Assembly: GCF_002210225.1 (NCBI RefSeq) | Contig: NZ_MWUJ01000003.1 | Location: 1-64,000, forward strand | Direction of reading: 5' to 3' | From: Geofilum rhodophaeum | GTDB taxonomy: Bacteria > Bacteroidota > Bacteroidia > Bacteroidales > Marinilabiliaceae | Length of the DNA: 64,000 nt | Shown: in pieces, positions 57,753 to 64,000 of the stretch | Layout of the letters: each line of letters begins with the position of its first letter | How positions within the stretch are numbered: the first letter of the stretch is position 1 | The notes under the pieces: model-generated | The model's input: the letters and a program-made list of their open reading frames with translations, nothing else | Databases searched by the model: none | What the model was told of the DNA's origin: nothing | Translations under genes and position numbers: made by a program

Positions 57753-59027
57753 TCAGTTGCTTGAAGACGAAAAATCAGGTGTGATGATTTGGTACTGCCC
57801 GCTCAGATGCATCAGACTGAAAAGGTACAGCAGACCATCGTAATAGGGGTCGTAATAGCCGTCGTCATAGGGCTCCAGCCTGGCCTCCCAAAGGGCATGG
57901 ACAAAATCAAGGGTCTGCGGATCCTTACTGACCAACGAAGCCATTGCAGCGGTAGCTTTAAGTCCCAGCGAATGTCTCCGCTTTTGAAAACCACCGGCAG
58001 GCGATATATACTCCGGAGTGCTGCCATCAAGATTGTACTGATCCATAAAGGAATCAATACCCTCTGACCGCAAAAAAGCCTGAAAGCGTTCGGCATAATC
58101 CTCCTGCCAGGCTTTATCCTTCCCGTACCACAAATAATCCATAGCGATATTCATAGGTACCCGCCAGGAGTCGTACCGAAACCCGGCCGGCATCCACTGC
58201 GTGGGATGTGGCTCCCCGCTGAATTCGGTGTAGCAGGAATTGAGCCCCGTAAGCGGGTGACAGGCACGATGAAAAAACACCCGGGAGGTATCGGCCACGT
58301 CGCGATAAAACTGCTCATGCCCGTCGCCGGCATACTCGGCCCAAAGCTCCAAAAAAGCAGGTACATGGTACGAAGGGTCGGTCCAGTTGTAAGCATCGCC
58401 AACAGGCACAAAAGTAATTTGCTTGTGCTCCGTATTGAACAAATTGTAAACATCGTTGCTGCCGTCCTTGGCCCACATGGCATCCAGAATTCGCCGTGCC
58501 TCAACATAATAATCGAAGCCCGTATCGTTGCCCCAACGGTTGGCAGCAAAGAGCAGACTGGTAACAAAATACAGTTCGCCATCGGAAGCCGGTCCCTGGG
58601 AATTGCGTACCATTGCCTCAGGATCAAAACTCCAGGCAAAGTAACCTTCCAGGGGACCTTCCTGATGTTGTAAGTAGTGTTTGGACCAACGCCAGATGCG
58701 GTCGAACACCTCCTTCTTATCGAGCTGCACCGCCACCATCATTCCATAGGATACCCCTTCGGAACGAACATCCTTATTTTTCAAATCCGACACATAAGCC
58801 ATGCTGTCCCCCACCTCAAAATAAATGCGATCGGGTCCCTCAAACAAGTCGTGATACGCCTGATCGACCTTTTGGTTAATGGCCTCCTGAGTATAACCGG
58901 CTTCCAAAAAAAGATTGCGGTAATTACCGGTGTGGTAGGCAGCTTCCGGACTGGAACTACATCCGATCATACAACCCATAATTAGGGCCAGGGCGACCGC
59001 TAGGGCGCTCCATCCTTTTCTTATCAT
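57753..59027 (-). CDS. GH8 lipoprotein, oligoxylanase-like
   Basis: 424 aa. A lipoprotein signal precedes CSSSP (MGCMIGCSSS). The (alpha/alpha)6-barrel has the GH8 catalytic set: Glu in RSEGVSYGMM, Asp in ASDGELYF and Asp in FRYDSWRVPMN, arranged as in reducing-end xylose-releasing exo-oligoxylanase. It would trim xylooligosaccharides at the membrane. The start at 59027 follows the signal peptide; the longer open frame is not conserved-looking. Confidence 0.9.
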   Translation of the reverse strand: MIRKGWSALAVALALIMGCMIGCSSSPEAAYHTGNYRNLFLEAGYTQEAINQKVDQAYHDLFEGPDRIYFEVGDSMAYVSDLKNKDVRSEGVSYGMMVAVQLDKKEVFDRIWRWSKHYLQHQEGPLEGYFAWSFDPEAMVRNSQGPASDGELYFVTSLLFAANRWGNDTGFDYYVEARRILDAMWAKDGSNDVYNLFNTEHKQITFVPVGDAYNWTDPSYHVPAFLELWAEYAGDGHEQFYRDVADTSRVFFHRACHPLTGLNSCYTEFSGEPHPTQWMPAGFRYDSWRVPMNIAMDYLWYGKDKAWQEDYAERFQAFLRSEGIDSFMDQYNLDGSTPEYISPAGGFQKRRHSLGLKATAAMASLVSKDPQTLDFVHALWEARLEPYDDGYYDPYYDGLLYLFSLMHLSGQYQIITPDFSSSSN

Positions 59028-59161
59028 AGTACGTATTGTTATAATTGAAACAGCACCAACTAAAATAAGAAAAGAGAAAGTCTTAAGCCCTGCCTGGAAC
59101 GATGTGCGAGGCAAATAAACGAAAAAGCCCTCCAATAAAGCAGAAATTTCCCCTCCAGCCA

Positions 59162-59569
59162 TCAGGCAAACAGGGGGGCCAGCACCTCATGCACCACAGC
59201 CGGCATCTTCATGGGCTTGCGGGTATGGGCATCTACAAACACCACTGTTGAACGTGCCGTGCAGATCTTCTCATTGGCTTCGTTGCGAATTTCAAAACAG
59301 AAATGAAGGCGCACCTGCTTCAGCTCCTCTACGGTGGTGGTCACCATCAGGGCCTCATCGTAGCGTCCGGGTTGATGATACTTCAATTGCATATCAATAA
59401 CCGGCATCATGATGCCCCGGGCTTCCAACACCCTGTCGTTGATTCCATATTTACGCATCAACTCGGTACGGGCCTGGTGACAGTACGACACGTAATTCCC
59501 GTGATAAACATAGCCCATCTGATCCACCTCATCGTAGCGGGGTCGGAGGACAAAAACATCTTTAAGCAT
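59162..59569 (-). CDS. Hotdog-fold acyl-CoA thioesterase (4HBT)
   Basis: 135 aa. RPRYDEVDQMGYVYHGNYVSYCHQART is the YbgC/4HBT active-site segment with its Asp, and GIMMPVIDMQLKYHQPGRYD follows. It hydrolyses an acyl-CoA of unknown chain. It starts 43 bases after the MinD-like gene on the same strand, and could be carried on that operon's transcript. The longer frame upstream overlaps the MinD gene and is not used. Confidence 0.88.
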   Translation of the reverse strand: MLKDVFVLRPRYDEVDQMGYVYHGNYVSYCHQARTELMRKYGINDRVLEARGIMMPVIDMQLKYHQPGRYDEALMVTTTVEELKQVRLHFCFEIRNEANEKICTARSTVVFVDAHTRKPMKMPAVVHEVLAPLFA

Positions 59570-59612
59570 AGTGTAAGTATCGAAGCACAAAAAATAGTCA
59601 TTAAACCTTGAT

Positions 59613-60500
59613 TCAGGAAGTCGCCACATCCAGCTTTTGGACAAGACCTTGCCAAACAGCCTGCAGTTGCAAGGCACCTTCGCTTTCGGGAGCATACTCG
59701 GTCAAGGTTAAGCCTTCCAGCATAGCCTCCACCATAGTCCGGTCAAACGAAAGTTTGCCCAACAGGGGCAGACCGGCCTCGGCTACTTCCAGCTCAATCT
59801 GAGCGGTAATCCCGGGATGTATGTCGGCCTTGTTGATGAGGATAAAAACCGGAAGATGAAAGCCCTGGGCCAGTGTAATGACACGCTTGGCATCGTGCCA
59901 ACCGGTGCGGGAGGCTTCTACCACCACCAGAACGGCATCGGCACCGGTTAAGGAAGCGATGGTGGCACAACCAATACCGGGGGGACCGTCGTTTAGGATC
60001 CACTTGCGCCCTTCCTGAAGGGCCAATTCACGGGCCTTTTTTCGCAAGGTGCTGACCAGCTTACCAGAGTTCTCTTCTCCCGGCCCCATCCTGGCGTGCA
60101 GCACGGTTCCAAAGCGACTGTCGGACACAAACCACTGATTGTTGTCGCTTTGCGCGCTGCTTATGGCCTGCTCGGGACAGAGTCGCTCACACAGGCGGCA
60201 GCCTTCGCACAAGCTGGGCACCACCTGATATTTCCCTTCAGGGGTACGGACAAAGGCATCGAAGTGGCAATTATCGGCACAAAGGCCACAGGCGCTGCAA
60301 CTTTCCTCGTCAACATGAGCCTGCCAGCCGCCCATAAAAACATGATGTTCCCTTTCGCTGGGCGCTACCAACAAATGCAAATTGGCGGCATCCACATCGT
60401 TGTCGCACAACACCAAATCGCCAGCCAACGCGGCCAGGGCCGCGGTGACAGAGGTTTTACCAGTGCCTCCCTTACCGCTCACTATGGTCAACTCTTTCAT
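59613..60500 (-). CDS. MinD-type ATPase with inserted 2x[4Fe-4S] ferredoxin domain (second copy)
   Basis: 295 aa. The deviant Walker A KGGTGKT is at residues 10-16. Between the first strands and the rest is a bacterial ferredoxin domain, Cys 68, 71, 74, 78 and Cys 98, 101, 104, 108, ligands for two [4Fe-4S] clusters. DGPPGIGC is the following switch/Walker B region. Its paralogue at 60472 overlaps it by 29 bases. In the Desulfovibrio orange-protein (ORP) operons such ferredoxin-MinD ATPases accompany the NifX-fold ORP; a role in cofactor loading is assumed, not shown. Confidence 0.92.
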   Translation of the reverse strand: MKELTIVSGKGGTGKTSVTAALAALAGDLVLCDNDVDAANLHLLVAPSEREHHVFMGGWQAHVDEESCSACGLCADNCHFDAFVRTPEGKYQVVPSLCEGCRLCERLCPEQAISSAQSDNNQWFVSDSRFGTVLHARMGPGEENSGKLVSTLRKKARELALQEGRKWILNDGPPGIGCATIASLTGADAVLVVVEASRTGWHDAKRVITLAQGFHLPVFILINKADIHPGITAQIELEVAEAGLPLLGKLSFDRTMVEAMLEGLTLTEYAPESEGALQLQAVWQGLVQKLDVATS

Positions 60501-61371
60501 AAACCGGCATCCTCCTTTCTATTTCAAACATTATCCTTCTGAACCATTTCAACATCGGATCGTCGTCCAGGGAACTAAGTAAACCCTGCGCATAGTCGTG
60601 GGCAAAATCCCGATTGAATGGAATGCGGCCAAGAACAGGGGTTTGATAACGCTCCAACACCTCATAAATTTGATCGTTTCCCATACCGGCCTTATTGACC
60701 ACCACGCCACGGGGCAAGTTCAGTTCCTTCAACAGATCGAGGGTGAGACACATATCGTGCACCCCAAAAGGAGTGGGTTCGGCAACGACCAGAACCAAAT
60801 CAACATCCGACAAGGTGGCGACCACGGAACAGGACGTTCCCGGCGGGGCATCATAAATGATCATGTCGCTGTCGCCCCCAATTGTTTTCTTGAGCTCACG
60901 AATCAAAAAAGTCTGCATGGCCGACCCGATGGTCAGCTCTGCTTCACTGATTTTTAGAGAAGCGCCCACCTTGTAATGACGCACCTCCCCAACCTGCTTC
61001 TGATACAAATGCAGGGCATCCTCCTTACAGGCATGCAGACAGGCGCCACAAGAGTGACAAAGATTGGGATCCACCTGGGCAAACTTCACCGAAGGCAATA
61101 CCACTATGGCATTGTAGCTGCAATAGGTGCTGCATTCGCGACAAAAAGTGCAACGCTCCAGATCTATTTCAGGGATCTCCTGATACACCGGGGCCACAGA
61201 CCGCTTCTCTTTTTCTGAAAAAAACAAAGCGGCGTTGGGTTCCTCTACATCACAGTCGACCAAATGGACGGCAACTCCCCAAAGTCGCTGTAAATAATTA
61301 CTCAGCGAAACGGAGACCGTAGTTTTTCCGGTCCCCCCTTTTCCACTGACTACCGCAATTTTAAAAGCCAT
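60472..61371 (-). CDS. MinD-type ATPase with inserted 2x[4Fe-4S] ferredoxin domain (first copy)
   Basis: 299 aa. Deviant Walker A KGGTGKTT at residues 11-18, then VDCDVEEPN. The ferredoxin insert has Cys 74, 77, 80, 84 and Cys 105, 108, 111, 115. YDAPPGTSCSV is the Walker B-like region. Two bases separate it from the NifX-fold gene upstream, and it overlaps the second ATPase by 29 bases, so the pair probably works together. Its tail after residue 275 is basic and outside the fold. Confidence 0.93.
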   Translation of the reverse strand: MAFKIAVVSGKGGTGKTTVSVSLSNYLQRLWGVAVHLVDCDVEEPNAALFFSEKEKRSVAPVYQEIPEIDLERCTFCRECSTYCSYNAIVVLPSVKFAQVDPNLCHSCGACLHACKEDALHLYQKQVGEVRHYKVGASLKISEAELTIGSAMQTFLIRELKKTIGGDSDMIIYDAPPGTSCSVVATLSDVDLVLVVAEPTPFGVHDMCLTLDLLKELNLPRGVVVNKAGMGNDQIYEVLERYQTPVLGRIPFNRDFAHDYAQGLLSSLDDDPMLKWFRRIMFEIERRMPVYERVDHSER

Positions 61372-61373
61372 GA

Positions 61374-61718
61374 CTAATGATCACAATAATTGGCTGTAAG
61401 GGCCAATTCCTCGTTCAAAAACCGCTCAATCAAAACATCTTCTTCCAACTGGGGCGCACCCACAAATACATTCACACCTGCCGCCTGAAACAATTCAATG
61501 GCACGCTGGCCCATTCCTCCGGCAATTACATCGCTTACTCCTTGTTGGGCCAACCAGGCAGGTAACACCCCGGGCTCATGCGGAGGAGGCTGAACTTTTA
61601 CCGAGGCCAAGACCTTGTTGCCCTCGGTCTGTACCAGTGAAAAAAACTTGCAGTGGCCAAAATGGCCGTCGAGCATCCCGTGGGCATCCACGGGAATCGC
61701 AATCTTCCTTTGCATCAT
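61374..61718 (-). CDS. NifX/NifB-fold (dinitrogenase iron-molybdenum cofactor-like) protein, copy 2
   Basis: 114 aa. IAIPVDAHGMLDGHFGHCKFFSLV holds the family's HFGHC start, with PPHEPGVLPAWLAQQGV and GGMGQRAIELFQAAG typical of the MoFe-cluster-binding fold that includes the Mo/Cu-containing ORP. It lies between DUF5320 and the MinD ATPases. Ends with TANYCDH. Ortholog of ORP is not provable from the sequence. Confidence 0.9.
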   Translation of the reverse strand: MMQRKIAIPVDAHGMLDGHFGHCKFFSLVQTEGNKVLASVKVQPPPHEPGVLPAWLAQQGVSDVIAGGMGQRAIELFQAAGVNVFVGAPQLEEDVLIERFLNEELALTANYCDH

Positions 61719-61735
61719 CTACTTACATTTTATCA

Positions 61736-61957
61736 TTAAGCATTGCGACCCGAACCACGACCGGCGCCTCTGCCGGCACCGCGTCCCAGTCCACGTCCTT
61801 GTCCGTTCCCCTGGCCACGACCCAGGCCGCGACCTGCTCCAAATCCGCGTCCGTTACGATCCACTTCGACCGATGAGGCTGCAGAATTACATTTCCCTCT
61901 TTGTCCACCGGTGCGGGGACCTTGTCCCAGCGGTCCGGTTCTGTCCATTCCAGGCAT
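61736..61957 (-). CDS. Small Gly/Arg-rich DUF5320-type protein
   Basis: 73 aa. The start MPGMDRTGPLGQGPRTGG followed by GKC is the DUF5320 pattern (MPGxDxTGPxGxG), and the remainder is a run of GRG/GLGRG-type repeats. Its function is unknown; it often lies beside NifX-fold genes. It is 33 bases past the first NifX gene and 17 before the second. Confidence 0.85.
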   Translation of the reverse strand: MPGMDRTGPLGQGPRTGGQRGKCNSAASSVEVDRNGRGFGAGRGLGRGQGNGQGRGLGRGAGRGAGRGSGRNA

Positions 61958-61990
61958 AACTGTAAAATTTAGATACTTATCCTGAGTCTT

Positions 61991-62308
61991 TCAGGATTTT
62001 TTAATGCGTTCCAATAAGGTTTCCACTGTGGCATCCTCTTCCACTACCACCATTTGCACTTTAAACCGATCGAGCAAATCTTTGGCTTTGGGACCAAAAT
62101 CACCGGAGATGACCTTGCCTACACCCCACTCAACCATTAACTCGGAGACTTTAGTCCCGGCACCACCCTGCGCATCGGCAAAGTCATTTTTTTCAAAGAC
62201 AAGGGCACCGTTGGCATGATCGTACACACAAAACCAGGCGGCCCTGCCAAAGCGCTTGTCAAATGCCGCCGAAAGATTGTTGCCGGCAGCTGTTATTACT
62301 GTTTTCAT
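61991..62308 (-). CDS. NifX/NifB-fold (dinitrogenase iron-molybdenum cofactor-like) protein, copy 1
   Basis: 105 aa. ITAAGNNLSAAFDKRFGRAAWFCVYD is the fold start (here KRFGRA in the place of HFGHC), and ADAQGGAGTKVSELMVEWGVGKVISG is the cofactor-binding core. It differs from copy 2 in the first motif, lacking His/Cys there, so the two copies may bind different ligands. 24 bases behind DUF134. Confidence 0.9.
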   Translation of the reverse strand: MKTVITAAGNNLSAAFDKRFGRAAWFCVYDHANGALVFEKNDFADAQGGAGTKVSELMVEWGVGKVISGDFGPKAKDLLDRFKVQMVVVEEDATVETLLERIKKS

Positions 62309-62332
62309 ATTTGCTGTATAATGTTTAAAAAA

Positions 62333-62737
62333 TCAAGGTTCAATCAATTCTACAGACGAAGAGCCACATAAAGCACAGCGACTTCCATCTACCCCCTCGG
62401 GCACCGAGTAACGGGCTTTGCACGAATTACAAACAAACCAGCTTTTATCCATCCAGGCATTGCCGTAAACAGCGACCAGGGGACGGGTCTCCACCAAGGC
62501 CAGCGCCAACTTCTTACGCACCGATTGATAAATGCGGGCAAAGGTGGGGCGCGATACCCCCATCAGCTGCGATGCAGCCTGATGATCCAAGCCGTCGTAA
62601 TCGGCCAGCTTCAAGGCCTCATACTCCTCATACAGCAATTCTACCGGCTTTCCGGTAAGCCCTTGATGGCCGTGCGGCCGATAGCCCTTAAAGCGCGGCG
62701 GGGCAACTATTTTTCTCAGTCGTCGTGGTCGTGCCAT
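62333..62737 (-). CDS. DUF134 DNA-binding protein with C-terminal zinc ribbon
   Basis: 134 aa. The DUF134 part begins MARPRRLRKIVAPPRFKGYRPHG; ELLYEEYEALKLADYDGLDH and QAASQLMGVSRPTFARIYQS make a sigma-region-4-like HTH. The last 40 residues contain CNSC and CALC, a zinc ribbon not always present in the family. It leads the ORP-like operon, whose promoter carries an inverted repeat next to its own start; it is the natural candidate for self-regulation. Confidence 0.88.
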   Translation of the reverse strand: MARPRRLRKIVAPPRFKGYRPHGHQGLTGKPVELLYEEYEALKLADYDGLDHQAASQLMGVSRPTFARIYQSVRKKLALALVETRPLVAVYGNAWMDKSWFVCNSCKARYSVPEGVDGSRCALCGSSSVELIEP

Positions 62738-62752
62738 GCATCAAATTTTATT

Positions 62753-62783
62753 CAAAGTTATGAGAATAATCTCATAATGCAAA
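62753..62783 (-). promoter_or_regulatory. Predicted promoter and overlapping operator of the ORP-like operon
   Basis: On the minus strand, TTTG (62783-62780), a 19-base spacer, then TAACTTTG (62760-62753), a full TAnnTTTG. An 8-bp perfect inverted repeat TTATGAGA / TCTCATAA (62758-62777, four-base centre) fills the spacer and enters the -7 box. A bound protein there would block polymerase. The ATG of DUF134 is about 16 bases beyond the -7 box. Confidence 0.65.
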
Positions 62784-62850
62784 ACAAATTTCACTAAAAG
62801 CAAAGTCTAAAGTTTTGCCCCACTGCTTCCAAGTCACGTCATGCAAGGTC

Positions 62851-62881
62851 TTTGGCCGGCAGAGTTTTTTTTATATTTTTG
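62851..62881 (+). promoter_or_regulatory. Predicted promoter of the second AbgT gene
   Basis: TTTG at 62851-62854, exactly 19 bases, then TATTTTTG at 62874-62881. Both halves match consensus. The leader is about 40 bases. It is divergent from the ORP-like operon promoter, 67 bases away. Confidence 0.7.
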
Positions 62882-62926
62882 CCTTCCGCCTTTTTCCCAC
62901 CTCTTTTTTTAACCAAGCAATTGCCT

Positions 62927-64000
62927 ATGTCTGTCTCGACCAAAAAGAAAAAGTCTTTATTCGACTACTTTCTCAACTTCCTGGAAAAAGGAGGAAATGC
63001 CCTGCCCCACCCGGCTACCCTTTTTGCGCTGTTTGCTTTAGGTGTACTCCTGCTGTCGGTAGTGGGGCACTGGCTCAATTGGCAGGCCACGCATCCAGCC
63101 ACCGGGGAGGTCATATCTACGGTTAACCTGCTCTCGAAAGAAGGACTCAACCAGGTACTCAACCAAATGGTGGGCAACTTTACCAGCTTTGCCCCCCTGG
63201 GCATTGTACTGGTGGCCATGCTGGGTATAGGCATTGCGGAGACGAGCGGACTCATTGGCGTATTCATTCGCATGCTGGTTTTAAAAGCACCCAAGCGCAT
63301 TCTGACCTTTGTGGTGGTCTTTGCCGGCATCCTCTCCAATGCGGCCAGCGATATTGGCTACGTATTGCTGATTCCTTTGGCGGGGGTCATTTTTCAAGCC
63401 ATGGGACGCCACCCCATTGTGGGTATGGCCGCAGCTTTTGCCGGAGTGTCGGGTGGTTTCAGCGCCAACCTCATCATCGGCACCATCGATCCACTTTTGG
63501 CGGGACTCTCGCAGGAGGCCGCCCACATTTTGGATCCTGCCTACCATGTTAACCCTACCGCCAATTATTACTTTATGGTGGTATCTACCTTTCTGGTAGC
63601 TCTGTTGGGCACCTGGGTCACCGAAAAAATCATACAGCCCCGCTTTGGTACCTATCAGGGCGATGTGGTTCAGGAAACCATCGAAGCCCTCTCGCCCATC
63701 GAAAAAAAGGGCGTAAAGTGGAGCCTAGTGGTATTTGCAGGCTGGCTGGGGCTTATTTTGTTGGGACTGTTGCCCGAGAACGGGGTTCTGCGGGGACAAA
63801 ACGGGGGCCTGCTTTCCTCTCCGGTCATTAAGGGCATCATCACCTTCCTCTTTTTAATTACAGGCACCATGGGCGTGGTGTATGGGGTGGTCATCGGAAA
63901 ATTTAAAAACGACAGCGATGTGGCCAACGGCATGGCCAACAGCTTGAAAACCCTTTCACACTATATTGTTCTGGTGTTTTTTGCGGCTCAGTTTGTGGCC
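62927..64000 (+). CDS. AbgT-family transporter (runs off the window)
   Basis: Partial: 358 codons are seen and the frame is open at the window end. The translation begins MSVSTKKKKSLFDYF, then LPHPATLFALFALGV, GIGIAETSGLIGVF, AGILSNAASDIGYVLLIP and AAFAGVSGGFSANLIIGTID. These align with the AbgT protein at 34281. It probably moves p-aminobenzoyl-glutamate-like or antifolate compounds with an ion gradient. The helix FFAAQFVA at the edge is about two thirds into the family length. Confidence 0.92.
   Translation, partial: MSVSTKKKKSLFDYFLNFLEKGGNALPHPATLFALFALGVLLLSVVGHWLNWQATHPATGEVISTVNLLSKEGLNQVLNQMVGNFTSFAPLGIVLVAMLGIGIAETSGLIGVFIRMLVLKAPKRILTFVVVFAGILSNAASDIGYVLLIPLAGVIFQAMGRHPIVGMAAAFAGVSGGFSANLIIGTIDPLLAGLSQEAAHILDPAYHVNPTANYYFMVVSTFLVALLGTWVTEKIIQPRFGTYQGDVVQETIEALSPIEKKGVKWSLVVFAGWLGLILLGLLPENGVLRGQNGGLLSSPVIKGIITFLFLITGTMGVVYGVVIGKFKNDSDVANGMANSLKTLSHYIVLVFFAAQFVA

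Overview
The window is a compact chromosomal segment of a Bacteroidota bacterium. I infer an anaerobic or facultative marine/alkaline lineage of the Marinilabiliales type; the order is a guess. Evidence seen in the sequence: several upstream regions carry the Bacteroidota promoter pattern TTTG-N19-TAnnTTTG, most starts lack a Shine-Dalgarno, there is a TonB receptor with a carboxypeptidase-like N-terminal domain, a DUF4831 lipoprotein, a GH8/GH43/GH13 hydrolase set, and several families common in anaerobes (oxygen-labile class I fumarase, ORP-type Fe-S/MinD operon). No rRNA, tRNA, CRISPR, prophage or IS transposase was recognised.

Layout. 1-8796: minus-strand block with a Rel/SpoT-Fur-PurA gene string, a two-subunit M16 peptidase and a flavin monooxygenase, bounded by copies of a palindromic repeat. 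8797-12360: TonB receptor and GH43 enzyme. 12525-18846: plus-strand ClC channel, GlyA, divergent protein kinase, SDR, membrane phosphoesterase. 18836-21250: nucleotide-cyclase-like/HD fusion and MiaA. 21330-24511: Yip1 protein, SmpB, and an ECF sigma factor coupled to an anti-sigma/beta-barrel fusion. 24534-41188: long minus-strand run of transport and peptide/sugar utilisation genes (ABC exporter, MFS, PepD, DUF4831, NAD(P)HX repair, alpha-amylase, AbgT, POT, Usp, Nudix, YfcC). 41300-48825: plus-strand lipoprotein, cytidylate-kinase-like protein, esterase, XRE-cupin regulator with a DUF4914 P-loop protein, class II PurE and Sua5. 48906-57659: Usp/BCCT pair, fumarase, thioesterase, DUF819, LrgAB, ABC-F. 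57753-59569: GH8 and a thioesterase. 59613-62737: a six-gene ORP-like operon (DUF134, two NifX-fold proteins, DUF5320, two ferredoxin-MinD ATPases). 62927-64000: start of a second AbgT transporter.

How the genes fit together: many sodium- or proton-driven carriers (two AbgT, POT, YfcC, BCCT, DUF819) plus PepD and M16 peptidases suggest peptide and amino-acid use, while GH8, GH43 and GH13 suggest xylan/starch use. The most unusual items are the ORP-like operon with an inverted repeat lying inside its promoter, the degenerate-cyclase/HD protein, the DUF4914-cupin regulator pair, and a tandem pair of ~190-245 bp nested palindromes at 8.3-8.8 kb.
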